DNA of 39,830 nt from Gammaproteobacteria bacterium (GCA_026710545.1 JAPOQU010000052.1:1-39830), one strand, 5' to 3'. Counted from the stretch's first letter, positions 24,400 to 33,519 are shown. Program-made: numbers and translations. Notes: generated from the letters alone by a model not told the origin.

Positions 24400-24624
24400 T
24401 ATCCGCAGATGACGCAGATTAGCGCAGATAAGATCAAAAACAATCTGGAGACTAATATCAGATTGGTATGGCAGTGGCTGCATGGAATGACATAAAGCGT
24501 CTCAAGTGATAATTATTTTTAAGACTCCGTAATGAACCGAAATTTATGAATTAACTTCAGCGTAAAACAACTTCAATATACAAAACGAATTTTTATCTGC
24601 GCTAATCTGCGTCATCTGCGGATA
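24400..24624. mobile_element. MITE-like element with 32-base terminal inverted repeats
   Basis: Perfect 32-base inverted arms (24400-24431 and 24593-24624) carry the ATCCGCAGAT / ACGCAGAT / AGCGCAGAT core and enclose 161 AT-rich non-coding bases. No transposase is inside. A single copy of the core with one difference lies at 38049-38077 and a 13-base part repeats at 24637-24649 in the AmpG-like gene's last codons. It is non-autonomous if mobile at all. Confidence 0.6.
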
Positions 24625-24629
24625 TATTT

Positions 24630-25991
24630 TCATCTTTCATCTGCGGATAGCAGTGGTTTTTTCATCAGGTAGATGATGAGCAACAACGCCGGCGCACCCA
24701 GCAATCCGGCGTAGAGGAAGAACCAGGCATAACCGGCGGCCTCAACCACAATACCGGAAAAACCGCCGATGATTTTTGCGGGCAGGGTCATCAGGGAGGA
24801 AAACAGGGCATACTGGGTGGCGGTGTACGTGGTATTGGTCAGGCTGGAGAGGTAGGCGATGAAGGCCGAGGTGGCAAAACCGCCGCTCAGGTTATCGAAA
24901 CTGATCACAACAGCCAGGCTCACGAGATCGGGGTCGCTCATGGCCAGCCAGACAAAGAACAGGTTGGTCACGGGCACCAGCACGGCGCCCAGCAGCAGCG
25001 GTCGGTAAATCCCGTAGCGCATGACGAATATTCCGCCCAGCCCTGCGCCGAGGATGGTCATGAAAAACCCGAACACCTTGGTAACGTTGGCAATATCGAC
25101 CTTGCTGAAACCCAGGTCCAGGTAAAACGGATTGGCCATGACACCCATGGTGATATCGCTGAGCCGGAATGTGCCGATGAGCAGCAGGATCACCAGGGCC
25201 AGCACCCCGTTCCTGCGGAAGAACTCTACAAAAGGGCTGATGACGGCGCCGGCAAACCAGGCAGTAAGCCTGGCGAACCTATGGGTTCCCTCCGCCACTC
25301 CCAACTTCCGCCCCAGTTCACTTTCCAGCTCCCCGGCAGCGGCGGATTCCGAATGGGCCGGCTCGGCAATGACCAGGGTTGTTACTATGCCTATACCCAT
25401 CAGGCAGGCCATGGTGAAATAAGCGTATTGCCAGCTCTGGGCCGCGGCAATGTAAAACGCGCCGGCGCCGGCAACGAGCAGCGCCACCCGGTAACCGAAT
25501 ACATAGCTGGCTGCCATCGCTCCTTGCAACAACCTGTCCACGGCTTCGATGCGATAGGCATCTATGGTTATATCCTGGGTCGCGGATCCGAACGCGACCA
25601 GCAAGGCAAAGATCGCGATAAGCTGCAACTGTGACAGGGGATCGGACAAGGCCATCCCTGCCAGGCCCAGGGCGATCAGGAACTGTGCCGACAACATCCA
25701 AGAGCGCCTTTTACCCAGCCGCCGGGTCAGGACAAAGATTGGTACCCGGTCGACCACGGGCGCCCAGAACACCTTGATCGAGTAGGTAATGCCGATCCAG
25801 CTGAAAAAACCGATGGTGGATAAAGCCAGGCCGACGTCCCGCAACCAGGCCGACAGCGTCGAGAAGACCAGGAGGAAGGGCAACCCCGCAGAAAATCCCA
25901 GGAAACACATGGCGATGACGCGGGGCCGGGTGTATACCGCCAGTGCATCACGCCAGTCTCTGCCGGGTTTATCAATCACGCCGCTGTACAT
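24630..25991 (-). CDS. AmpG-like MFS permease
   Basis: This 453-residue inner membrane protein has about twelve to fourteen helices and the AmpG pattern: MCFLGFSAGLPFLLVFSTLSAWL, WAPVVDRVPI and GKRRSWM. AmpG imports anhydromuropeptides (GlcNAc-anhydroMurNAc peptides) for peptidoglycan recycling and can influence beta-lactamase induction. No ampC, ampR or ampD gene is adjacent. The last codons (LSADE) come from a copy of the ATCCGCAGAT repeat, so the native C-terminus has been replaced or extended. Confidence 0.9.
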   Translation of the reverse strand: MYSGVIDKPGRDWRDALAVYTRPRVIAMCFLGFSAGLPFLLVFSTLSAWLRDVGLALSTIGFFSWIGITYSIKVFWAPVVDRVPIFVLTRRLGKRRSWMLSAQFLIALGLAGMALSDPLSQLQLIAIFALLVAFGSATQDITIDAYRIEAVDRLLQGAMAASYVFGYRVALLVAGAGAFYIAAAQSWQYAYFTMACLMGIGIVTTLVIAEPAHSESAAAGELESELGRKLGVAEGTHRFARLTAWFAGAVISPFVEFFRRNGVLALVILLLIGTFRLSDITMGVMANPFYLDLGFSKVDIANVTKVFGFFMTILGAGLGGIFVMRYGIYRPLLLGAVLVPVTNLFFVWLAMSDPDLVSLAVVISFDNLSGGFATSAFIAYLSSLTNTTYTATQYALFSSLMTLPAKIIGGFSGIVVEAAGYAWFFLYAGLLGAPALLLIIYLMKKPLLSADER

Positions 25992-26102
25992 TCACAAGCT
26001 TATATCGGTGAGGCCCTGGAGCCCCCATTTTACCCGAAAATTGACTTTTTTAAGCCCACTTATAGCCATGCATTAGTAATTATTTATCTAATAATCAATG
26101 AG

Positions 26103-27815
26103 TTATGGTGATTTATCCTGGTCCGACCCATCCGGCATGTGGTGCCTGGGATGGACCGGGCGCATGAAGGCATTGCTGACCAGTGCGATAGCCAGCAACA
26201 GGGCCATGAGGTACATGGTGCTGTTATACAGGTTCGGTGTCGGGTCAACGGTTCCTGCCGGCGCGATATCCATCAGGCTGGCGATTGTCACGGTCTTTGC
26301 CTGCACCAGCGCCGGCAACTGGTCAAGACCGGCGCCGAATGACTCGGCAAATACTGCCGGGTCAATCTTTGTCACCAGATCATCTATGGCCCGGGTTACG
26401 GCGTTTTCCCGTAGCGAGGTTATCGCCAGGGGACCCAGTACACCGGCTGTACTCCAGGCGGTCAACAGGCGGCCGTGAATGCCTCCGACGTATTTCGTCC
26501 CGAAGATGTCCGCCAGGTACGCCGGTATCGTGGCGAAGCCGCCGCCGTACATGGTGAAGATGATCATGGTGGCGGCGTAGAAGTACACCAGCCAGACGGC
26601 CACGGGGTTGACGCTGACCTGTTGCGCGGTATAGGGGATGGAACAATACAGCAGGATACCCAGCGCAAAGAAGATCCAGTAGGTATTGCGCCGCCCGATG
26701 TAATCCGACGTACTGGCCCAGATAAACCGTCCTATCATGTTGAACACGCTGATCATGACGACGTATGTCGCGGCAAACGCACCGTCGACGATATGCGGGA
26801 GGGTGGAACCGAAGATCTCGGTCATCATGGTCTTGGCAACGCCCAGCACGCCGATACCGGCGGTGACGTTGAAACAGAGTACGATCCACAACTGGTAGAA
26901 TTGCCGCGTCTTCAATGCCTGGTCAATGTCAACGTGGTTGCGGGTCATCATCCTCTTTTCTGCGTGCGCCTCATCCGGTGGCGTCCAGCCGGCGGGTTGC
27001 CAGTCCGGAGCCGGCAACCGGTAGGAGAACGCGGCGATCATCATGACGACAAAATAAATCGCGCCCATGGTGAAGAACGTCTGGGCGACGCCGACCGATC
27101 CGGTGCCTACCAGGTAAACCCCTTCGGGCCCCGGTATCACCATCTGCGCGACCTCGTTGGCGCCGACAACGACGACCTCGCGCAGTTCGCCGGCGACTTC
27201 CACAAAACGCCGGCCCGCCCGGGTAACCAGTTCGAGATCGGCAACCGCGCCGAGGTAGTCGGGAGCCCGGTAGAAAAACTGTATGAAATACTCCTTCAGG
27301 GGGGCGCCGATCATGGCGCCGCCGCCGAAACCCATTATCGCCATCCCGGTAGCCATCCCGCGCCGGTCAGGGAACCAGCGGATCAACGTGCTCACGGGTG
27401 AGACATAACCCAGCCCCAGGCCGCACCCTCCCAGCACGCCGTAACCCAGGTACAGCAACCACAACTGGTGGGTGATAATGCCGATACCACCCACGATAAA
27501 ACCGCCACCCCAGCAACAGGCCGAGACGACGCCCACCATGCGCGGACCCACCGTCTCCAGCCACCTGCCGGCGATAGCCGCCGCCAGTCCCAGGGCTACA
27601 ATCGACACGGTGAAAATCCACACCACACTCTTCAGGGTCCAGTCATCGGCAGCGCTCACCACCACACCGAGCTGCTTTACCAGGGCGGGATTAAAGATGC
27701 TCCAGGCATACACCGAGCCGATACACAGGTGTATGCCGAGGGCCGCGGGGACGATCTTCCAGCGATTGAATCCGGGTTCTGCGATGATGTGTTGCTTGGA
27801 CAGTATGCCCGGCAT
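26103..27815 (-). CDS. OFA-family MFS transporter (oxalate/formate antiporter type), long form
   Basis: This 570-residue membrane protein has the OFA features: RWKIVPAALGIHLCIGSVYAWSIF at the start, LGLGYVSPVSTLIRWFPDRRGMATGMAIMGFGGGA, and GGGFATIPAYLADIFGTKYVG. Usual members have about 420 residues. Extra sequence lies between helices 6 and 7 (about 194-250, the GELREVVVVGANEVAQMV region) and before the last helix (RENAVTRAIDDLV and following). The long form exists in some proteobacteria. The gene points away from moaA across a 290-base gap. Transport of a small carboxylate such as formate is suggested by its position next to fdhD but is not proven. Confidence 0.85.
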   Translation of the reverse strand: MPGILSKQHIIAEPGFNRWKIVPAALGIHLCIGSVYAWSIFNPALVKQLGVVVSAADDWTLKSVVWIFTVSIVALGLAAAIAGRWLETVGPRMVGVVSACCWGGGFIVGGIGIITHQLWLLYLGYGVLGGCGLGLGYVSPVSTLIRWFPDRRGMATGMAIMGFGGGAMIGAPLKEYFIQFFYRAPDYLGAVADLELVTRAGRRFVEVAGELREVVVVGANEVAQMVIPGPEGVYLVGTGSVGVAQTFFTMGAIYFVVMMIAAFSYRLPAPDWQPAGWTPPDEAHAEKRMMTRNHVDIDQALKTRQFYQLWIVLCFNVTAGIGVLGVAKTMMTEIFGSTLPHIVDGAFAATYVVMISVFNMIGRFIWASTSDYIGRRNTYWIFFALGILLYCSIPYTAQQVSVNPVAVWLVYFYAATMIIFTMYGGGFATIPAYLADIFGTKYVGGIHGRLLTAWSTAGVLGPLAITSLRENAVTRAIDDLVTKIDPAVFAESFGAGLDQLPALVQAKTVTIASLMDIAPAGTVDPTPNLYNSTMYLMALLLAIALVSNAFMRPVHPRHHMPDGSDQDKSP

Positions 27816-28018
27816 GACTTACCTCTTGTTATTGTTGTCTGTTAGCCAACTACCCGGACACCTTCATCGCCTGGTCAGACCGGGATGGAAAGTTCATTAT
27901 TGTAACGTGAATAGAATTGAAATTATCGAAAAATTCGCCTAGTCTATGGTATTACGTAAAGTAACAGTCCATAGTAGTATTATTCATCAGCAAAACCAGC
28001 ATCCAGCGGTTTTCTGAC

Positions 28019-28105
28019 CCTTTCTGCGAAGCTTGTCCCTGCGCAGCCAAGGAGCGGGAAGCTGCATGAGGTGCTCGCTTGCGGAGGAATGCCAAGAGCA
28101 ACGCA
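28019..28105 (+). promoter_or_regulatory. Possible structured leader of moaA
   Basis: The 87 bases before the moaA ATG hold paired elements (TCCC with GGGA at 28036-28060, AAGCTT near 28029) and a GGAGG (28083-28087) too far from ATG 28106 for normal initiation. A six-codon ORF starts at 28089 and ends with a TGA overlapping the moaA ATG, which would allow translational coupling. Moco-sensing leaders precede moaA in some enterobacteria, but I cannot match this sequence to that motif. Confidence 0.25.
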
Positions 28106-29107
28106 ATGAGACAGGAAAGCGACATATTAGTCGACAATTTCGGCCGCACGGTCAATTATGTCCGTATTTCGGTAACGGACCGTTGCGACTTTCGTTGCGT
28201 CTACTGCATGGACGAGGAAATGCAGTTCGTGCCCAGGGCCAAGCTGTTGTCGCTGGAAGAGATTGCAATAATTGCCGAGGCTTTCACCGAACTGGGTGTC
28301 GGGAAAATCCGTATTACCGGCGGTGAACCGCTGATCCGGCGCAATATCGCCAAACTGTTCCGGGATATAGGTGAACTGGACGGCCTGGAGGAACTGCTGC
28401 TCACTACCAACGGTTCGCAACTGCCGAAACTGGCGGGCGAACTGAAAGATGCCGGGGTGAAGCGCATCAACATCAGCCTGGACTCCCTCGATCCGGACAA
28501 GTTCAGGCGCCTGACCCGCGTCGGCGAACTGGGCAAGGTGCTGGCCGGTATCGATGCGGCCGAGGCCGCCGGGTTTGAAAAGATCAAGATCAACTCGGTC
28601 ATCCTGAAAAACCGCAACGACGATGAAATACTGGACCTGGTCGGGTTTGCTTCAGCGCGGGGCATGGACATCAGTTTCATCGAAGAGATGCCTCTCGGGG
28701 TAATCGGCGACCATGACCGTGAGGAAGCCTATTACTCGAGTGACGAGATCAGGGCCGACCTGGAACAGCGCTATTCGCTGCTTCCCACCACCGAATCCAC
28801 CGGCGGTCCCTCGCGTTATTACAGGATTGTCGAAACCGGCACCAGGGTGGGCTTCATCTCGCCCCACAGCCATAACTTCTGCGACAGTTGCAACCGGGTC
28901 AGGCTCACCTGCGAAGGCCGCCTGCTGCTCTGCCTGGGGCAGGAACACTCGGTGGACCTGCGCCAGGTCATCAGGACCCATCCCGGCGACAAGGACAAAC
29001 TGAAACAGGCGCTGCGCGCATCCATGGATATCAAACCCAAGGGACATGATTTCGACCTCTCAGTCAAGCCCGTCATTTTTCGCCACATGAATATGACGGG
29101 AGGTTAA
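28106..29107 (+). CDS. moaA: GTP 3',8-cyclase (radical SAM)
   Basis: This 333-residue enzyme converts GTP to 3',8-cyclo-dihydro-GTP, the first step of molybdopterin synthesis. The radical SAM cluster is CDFRCVYC (C27, C31, C34) and the C-terminal substrate cluster uses [18 protein letters not shown]. It ends with the conserved double glycine needed for activity (MTGG). The ATG at 28106 is chosen because family N-termini begin shortly before the [11 protein letters not shown] segment; a TTG nine codons upstream is the alternative. It abuts fdhD without a gap. Confidence 0.97.
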   Translation: MRQESDILVDNFGRTVNYVRISVTDRCDFRCVYCMDEEMQFVPRAKLLSLEEIAIIAEAFTELGVGKIRITGGEPLIRRNIAKLFRDIGELDGLEELLLTTNGSQLPKLAGELKDAGVKRINISLDSLDPDKFRRLTRVGELGKVLAGIDAAEAAGFEKIKINSVILKNRNDDEILDLVGFASARGMDISFIEEMPLGVIGDHDREEAYYSSDEIRADLEQRYSLLPTTESTGGPSRYYRIVETGTRVGFISPHSHNFCDSCNRVRLTCEGRLLLCLGQEHSVDLRQVIRTHPGDKDKLKQALRASMDIKPKGHDFDLSVKPVIFRHMNMTGG

Positions 29108-29971
29108 ATGCCTTCCAAATCATACCGGCCGGAAATGACCGATGCCGGCATCCAGCCAACCATCGCTGTCGAGGCGGTCGACGAGTTCCGCAATATCCGG
29201 GAAATGCACATCGCCGATGAACGGCCCCTGACCATCTACGTCGACAGCTACGAGATCGTCACCCTGATGACACTCGGTAAAACCCCTGAACTGCTGACCC
29301 TGGGTTATTTGAAAAACCAGGGCATTGTCGAGGATATCAATGAAATACGCTCGGTACAGGTCGACTGGGAGGTGAATGCCGCGGCGGTGGTCACCTGGTC
29401 CGGAAGGGACGACTGGAAAGACCGCCTGGGACCGAGAATCGTGACTACGGGCTGCGGCCAGGGGACTGTGTACGGTAATATCCTGGAGCAACTCAACGAG
29501 ATAGAACTGCCCGTTACACGGCTCAGGCAGTCGGATATCTATGCCCTGCTGAAAAACCTTGCCCACTATAACGACGTCTACAAGAGCGCCGGCGCCGTGC
29601 ACGGCTGCGCCTTGTGCACCGGCATCGAAGTGGCCGTTTTCATCGAGGACGTGGGCCGCCACAACGCGGTCGACGCCATTGCCGGGCAGATGTGGCTTGA
29701 AGGGACGTCCGGCCATGACAAGCTGTTCTACACCACCGGCCGGTTGACCTCGGAGATGGTCATGAAAGTGGCGCAAATGGGTATTCCGGCTCTGGTATCC
29801 CGTTCCGGCATTACCCAAATGGGGCTCAAGCTGGCAAAAGACTTCGGCGTGACCCTGTTCTCCCGCGCCAAGGGGAACCATTTCCTCATCTACAACGGGG
29901 CGGAACATATTGATTTTGACGTGTCCCTGCCGCCGAAGCGCGCGGTTGCCAACCTGAAAAGCGCCGGCTGA
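29108..29971 (+). CDS. fdhD: Formate dehydrogenase accessory sulfurtransferase
   Basis: This 287-residue FdhD-type protein moves sulfur from a cysteine desulfurase to the bis-MGD cofactor of formate dehydrogenase, a step needed for activity. The pair C167/C170 (HGCALC) is the sulfur-carrying site, and EDVGRHNAVDAIAG is a strong family signature. Its ATG follows the moaA TAA directly, so the genes form one operon. The presence of fdhD implies a Mo- or W-dependent formate dehydrogenase elsewhere in the genome. Confidence 0.96.
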   Translation: MPSKSYRPEMTDAGIQPTIAVEAVDEFRNIREMHIADERPLTIYVDSYEIVTLMTLGKTPELLTLGYLKNQGIVEDINEIRSVQVDWEVNAAAVVTWSGRDDWKDRLGPRIVTTGCGQGTVYGNILEQLNEIELPVTRLRQSDIYALLKNLAHYNDVYKSAGAVHGCALCTGIEVAVFIEDVGRHNAVDAIAGQMWLEGTSGHDKLFYTTGRLTSEMVMKVAQMGIPALVSRSGITQMGLKLAKDFGVTLFSRAKGNHFLIYNGAEHIDFDVSLPPKRAVANLKSAG

Positions 29972-29991
29972 ATAACTCTGCGGATCACAAG

Positions 29992-30585
29992 GTGCAGAAA
30001 GCCGAAATAACGGGCATTGTCCTGGCCGGGGGTGAGGCCAGGCGCATGGGCGGCGGTGACAAGGGCCTGGTGGAATTGCGCGGCAAACCGCTGATCGAGC
30101 ATGCGCTGACGGCGCTAAGCCCGCAGGTCAACGCGGTCATTATCAATGCCAACCGCAACCGGGACCGTTACTGTGTCTATGGCCATCCTGTCATAGCAGA
30201 CGGCAGGCAGGGTTTTCAAGGCCCGCTTGCCGGTATGCTGAGTTGCATGCAAGCGGCTGAAACGGAGTTCATGGTTTCGGTCCCCTGCGACTCGCCGTTA
30301 TTGCCGGATGACCTGGTAGCCCGCCTGTTCAGGCAACTGAGCGATGAGGAGGCGGAAATCAGCGTTGCCCATAACGGCGACAGGGTCCAGCCGGTGTTTA
30401 CGCTCATGTCCGCCTCCCTGGCGCCTTCCATGCAGGCATTCCTGGATGGGGGCGGCCGCAAGATCGACAAGTGGTTCGCTCAGCACAGGCTGGCGCTGAC
30501 GGATTTTTCCGACAAACCCGACTGCTTCAGGAATATCAACAAACCGGCTGATCTGGCGCGTATGGAAGCTGAGTTGGATGCCTGA
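29992..30585 (+). CDS. mobA: Molybdenum cofactor guanylyltransferase
   Basis: This 197-residue nucleotidyltransferase adds GMP to molybdenum cofactor to give the MGD form used by formate dehydrogenase. The N-terminal LAGGEARRMGGGDKGL loop (about residues 10-25) binds GTP, and the PCDSPLLPDDL motif holds the catalytic metal. The start is GTG at 29992, with AAGG directly in front. It overlaps mobB by 8 bases. Confidence 0.96.
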   Translation: MQKAEITGIVLAGGEARRMGGGDKGLVELRGKPLIEHALTALSPQVNAVIINANRNRDRYCVYGHPVIADGRQGFQGPLAGMLSCMQAAETEFMVSVPCDSPLLPDDLVARLFRQLSDEEAEISVAHNGDRVQPVFTLMSASLAPSMQAFLDGGGRKIDKWFAQHRLALTDFSDKPDCFRNINKPADLARMEAELDA

Positions 30586-31114
30586 AAACCGGACAGTCCC
30601 GCTGATCGGCTTTGCCGCCTGGAGCGGCACCGGGAAAACGACCCTGCTGGTCAACCTGCTGGGTATCTTTACTTCGCTCAAGTTGCGTGTCGGTGTCATA
30701 AAACACGCGCACCATACGTTTGAGATTGATTACCCGGGCAAAGACAGCTACGAACTGAGAAAGGCCGGCGCCAGCCAGGTGTTGATCGGATCCAGGCAGC
30801 GCTGGGCGCTGCTGGTTGAAAACAGGGATGCCGATGACAAGCCGCTGGAATACCATGTCAGGAACCTGGACCTGGATAAGCTGGACCTGATCCTGGTGGA
30901 AGGCTTCAAACCCGAGGTCATCCCCAAGATTGAGCTGCATCGCCCAAGCCTGGGTCGCAATTTACTGTATCCGGATGATGAGAGTATCATAGCGATTGCA
31001 ACTGACGCCGGGTTATCCGAAGATACGGAATTACCGGTCCTGAACTTGAATGACCCGCAGCAGATCGCGCAGTTTATAATTGACCGTTACAATTTAACCA
31101 GGGGACAGATTTGA
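30578..31114 (+). CDS. mobB: Molybdopterin-guanine dinucleotide biosynthesis adapter
   Basis: This 178-residue P-loop GTPase has GFAAWSGTGKTTLLVNLL near the N-terminus and the VIKHAHHTFEIDYPGKDS motif. It helps MobA, probably by supplying GTP. Translation overlaps mobA. The last codons (RGQI then TGA) come from the GGGGACAG repeat at 31101-31124, so the repeat defines the end of the protein. Confidence 0.95.
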   Translation: MPENRTVPLIGFAAWSGTGKTTLLVNLLGIFTSLKLRVGVIKHAHHTFEIDYPGKDSYELRKAGASQVLIGSRQRWALLVENRDADDKPLEYHVRNLDLDKLDLILVEGFKPEVIPKIELHRPSLGRNLLYPDDESIIAIATDAGLSEDTELPVLNLNDPQQIAQFIIDRYNLTRGQI

Positions 31115-31124
31115 ATCTGTCCCC
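31101..31124. repeat. GGGGACAG palindromic repeat, copy 2, over the mobB stop
   Basis: Perfect 11-base arms (31101-31111 and 31114-31124) identical to those of copy 1. The central TG is the start of the mobB stop codon TGA (31112-31114). Confidence 0.8.
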
Positions 31125-31138
31125 GGAATCATTGAGAC

Positions 31139-32398
31139 ATGAAGGTAGAGAAAGATCCGAGTTGCAGGGATGACTTCGACCCGAAGTCACTGTCTGCCGA
31201 TGCCGCCCTGGAACAGGTAATATCCGGGGTCGACCGCGTCAAAGGCATTGAGAAAATCGCTATTCGCGATGCGTTGAACCGGATCCTGGCGGAAGAGATC
31301 CAATCCGGTATCAACGTGCCTTCCGGGACCAACTCAGCCATGGACGGTTATGCGGTCAACAGCGCTGATATCCCATCCGGCGGTACAGCCGCACTGGATG
31401 TGCTGGGCACGGCGTGGGCCGGCAAACCTTTCAACGGCAATTTAACCCCGGGGAACTGCGTCCGCATCATGACCGGGGCAATCATGCCGGACGGCGCCGA
31501 CACCGTGATCATCCAGGAAGATGTCCAGGTCAACGACTCCGGCATAACAATCGACGCTTCCACCAGGAAAGGCGACAACGTGCGCCAGGCTGGCGAGGAC
31601 ATCGCCGTCGGCGATCTCGTGTTGAGCCGGGGCCGGCGCCTGAACCCTGCAGATATCGGCCTGATTGCTTCTCTCGGCATCGCCGAAGTCTGCGTGGTGC
31701 GCCGCTTGCGGGTGGCGTTTTTCTCGACGGGCGATGAATTGCGTTCCATCGGAGAGCCCCTCGGCAACGGCGCCATATACGACAGCAACCGCTACACCTT
31801 GTACGGCATGCTGGAGAAGATGGGCGCCGATATTATCGACATGGGCGTGATAAAGGACGACCTGGACGCCCTGGAGGAGGCCTTTTCCATCGCTGCCGCC
31901 AATGCCGATGTTTTGATCACATCGGGCGGGGTTTCCGTCGGCGAGGCGGATTACATCAAGGAAATCCTGGCGAAACTGGGCAAGGTAGACTTCTGGAAAG
32001 TAGCCATCAAACCCGGGCGCCCGCTTGCCTTCGGCCATGTTGGCGATGCCGTCTTTTTCGGGCTGCCGGGAAATCCCGTGTCCGTCATGGTGACCTTTTA
32101 CGAGTTTGTCCAGCCGGCATTGCGAAAAATGACAGGCGAGGACGATACCGGCATCCTGACCCTGAAAGCCCGTTGCGACTCCAGGTTGAAAAAACGTCCC
32201 GGCCGGGTGGAATACCAGCGCGGTATTTTGCAGAGTGATGAGGATGGGAACCTGGTGGTCGCCAAGACCGGCGCGCAGGGCTCCGGGATCCTGCGATCCA
32301 TGTCGCAGGCGAACTGCTTTATCATCCTGCCGATTGAATCAGGCGGCGTGGAGCCGGGAACAGTCGTAGATATTCAGCCTTTCTCCGGACTGGTTTAA
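31139..32398 (+). CDS. moeA: Molybdopterin molybdenumtransferase
   Basis: This 419-residue enzyme inserts molybdate into adenylated molybdopterin. Motifs are PSGTNSAMDGYA near the N-terminus, the MTGAIMPDGADTV segment, and TSGGVSVGEADYIKE with GLPGNPVSVMV in the MoCF-fold domain. It ends in a short domain IV. The ATG at 31139 has only a weak ribosome binding site, which is 14 bases after the repeat. Confidence 0.96.
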   Translation: MKVEKDPSCRDDFDPKSLSADAALEQVISGVDRVKGIEKIAIRDALNRILAEEIQSGINVPSGTNSAMDGYAVNSADIPSGGTAALDVLGTAWAGKPFNGNLTPGNCVRIMTGAIMPDGADTVIIQEDVQVNDSGITIDASTRKGDNVRQAGEDIAVGDLVLSRGRRLNPADIGLIASLGIAEVCVVRRLRVAFFSTGDELRSIGEPLGNGAIYDSNRYTLYGMLEKMGADIIDMGVIKDDLDALEEAFSIAAANADVLITSGGVSVGEADYIKEILAKLGKVDFWKVAIKPGRPLAFGHVGDAVFFGLPGNPVSVMVTFYEFVQPALRKMTGEDDTGILTLKARCDSRLKKRPGRVEYQRGILQSDEDGNLVVAKTGAQGSGILRSMSQANCFIILPIESGGVEPGTVVDIQPFSGLV

Positions 32399-32403
32399 TC
32401 CGT

Positions 32404-32454
32404 GGTTCCCGCGCACGCGGGAACCCGGCGAACTAAATCGCCGCCTGCGGCGGC
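32404..32454. terminator. Two hairpins between convergent moeA and pqqB
   Basis: Stem 1 is 10 base pairs (32404-32413 with 32416-32425); stem 2 is 6 base pairs (32440-32445 with 32449-32454). They sit between the moeA stop and the pqqB stop. An AT-rich tail (ATTTTATAATT) follows stem 2, so stem 2 may stop moeA transcription. Confidence 0.5.
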
Positions 32455-32460
32455 ACAATT

Positions 32461-33390
32461 TTATAATTGAATATCCATCCCGTCGTAGGACACCTCCCAG
32501 CCCGCAGCCTCTACCGTCCGGCGTTCCTCGCTGTTGGCAAACAGGATCGGGTTGGTGGTGTTGATGTGGATAAAGACTTTTCTTTTAATTCCCAGGTGTT
32601 TTAACGCGGCGAGGGTGCCGTCCTCTCCGGAGACGCTGATGTGTCCCATTCTCTGCCCTGTCTTTACCCCGACGCCGTCACGGATCATCTCATCATCCAC
32701 CCACAAGGTACCGTCGAAGAAAATCAGGTCGGCGCCGCTGATCCTCTGCGCCAGTTCCGCTGTCACCCGCGCGCAGGCCGGCATGTAGTAAAAAGACTTC
32801 CCGTTGTTGATATCTTCAACGTAGAGGGCGATCGTGTCTTCATCCACCGAGCCGAAGTCCTTGCCCTTGCTCTCGTCCTCCAGCCACAGGGCCACCTTGC
32901 CCGGTACGGCAAACGGCGTAATGCGTATTCCCATGGAACTGCCGTCCGGTTTCATCAACTCCAGGGGTTCATTCAATGCCATGGCTTCCCGGCTGACGAA
33001 TTTCGGGTTCAACACGTTGAATATCGTATTGGCCTGCAGTACGCCCAGCACTCTCTGGGTTGCATAGATGCGCAGGGGTTGCGATTCACGCAGGTTCAGC
33101 AGCCCCGCAACATGGTCCACGTCGGCATTGGTCAGTATCGCGCCCATTATGGGACTGTGCCGCAGGTCTTTTTTCGGGTGCAGGATGTCATTATCGTTGA
33201 TTTGCTGGCGCAGGTCCGGCGACGCATTAAACAGGTACCAGTCCTCCCCGTCGGCGCTGATTGCGATGGACGACTGCGTCCGCTGCGGCGCCGCCGGATC
33301 ATCCAGCCTGGCCCGCCTGCTGTTCGGGTGGTTACAGTTCCACTGTGGATAGCCGCCGCCCGCGGCCGCGCCTAATACCCTGATACGCAT
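32461..33390 (-). CDS. pqqB: PQQ biosynthesis protein PqqB
   Basis: This 309-residue metallo-beta-lactamase-fold protein begins with the signature RVLGAAAGGGYPQWNC and has DVDHVAGLLNL, the metal-binding part. PqqB hydroxylates the cross-linked precursor peptide or its product in PQQ synthesis. It lies on the minus strand, about 5 kb from pqqCDE, downstream of moaD-moaE. AGAGGAG is 7-13 bases before the ATG. No pqqA precursor gene is found near it. Confidence 0.95.
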   Translation of the reverse strand: MRIRVLGAAAGGGYPQWNCNHPNSRRARLDDPAAPQRTQSSIAISADGEDWYLFNASPDLRQQINDNDILHPKKDLRHSPIMGAILTNADVDHVAGLLNLRESQPLRIYATQRVLGVLQANTIFNVLNPKFVSREAMALNEPLELMKPDGSSMGIRITPFAVPGKVALWLEDESKGKDFGSVDEDTIALYVEDINNGKSFYYMPACARVTAELAQRISGADLIFFDGTLWVDDEMIRDGVGVKTGQRMGHISVSGEDGTLAALKHLGIKRKVFIHINTTNPILFANSEERRTVEAAGWEVSYDGMDIQL

Positions 33391-33429
33391 GGTGACATGA
33401 ACTCCTCTTTGTATTGATATTAAACCAAC

Positions 33430-33519
33430 GGGGACAGACTTAAGTCTGTCCCCATATTTAACTTGATGGCAAGCGGGGACCGGCTTAAGCCTGTCCCCTT
33501 ATCTAACTCGATGCGTAAC
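33430..33519. repeat. Two tandem GGGGAC palindromes with the moaE tail
   Basis: Copy 3 (33430-33453) is a perfect 24-base palindrome. Copy 4 (33475-33498) differs by one base. They are part of a roughly 45-base tandem unit (33430-33474 and 33475-33519) whose second copy contains the last codons and stop of moaE. Confidence 0.7.

Noticed and set aside
28019-28105. Moco riboswitch before moaA
   Set aside because: I could not match the consensus motif; listed only as a possible structured leader.
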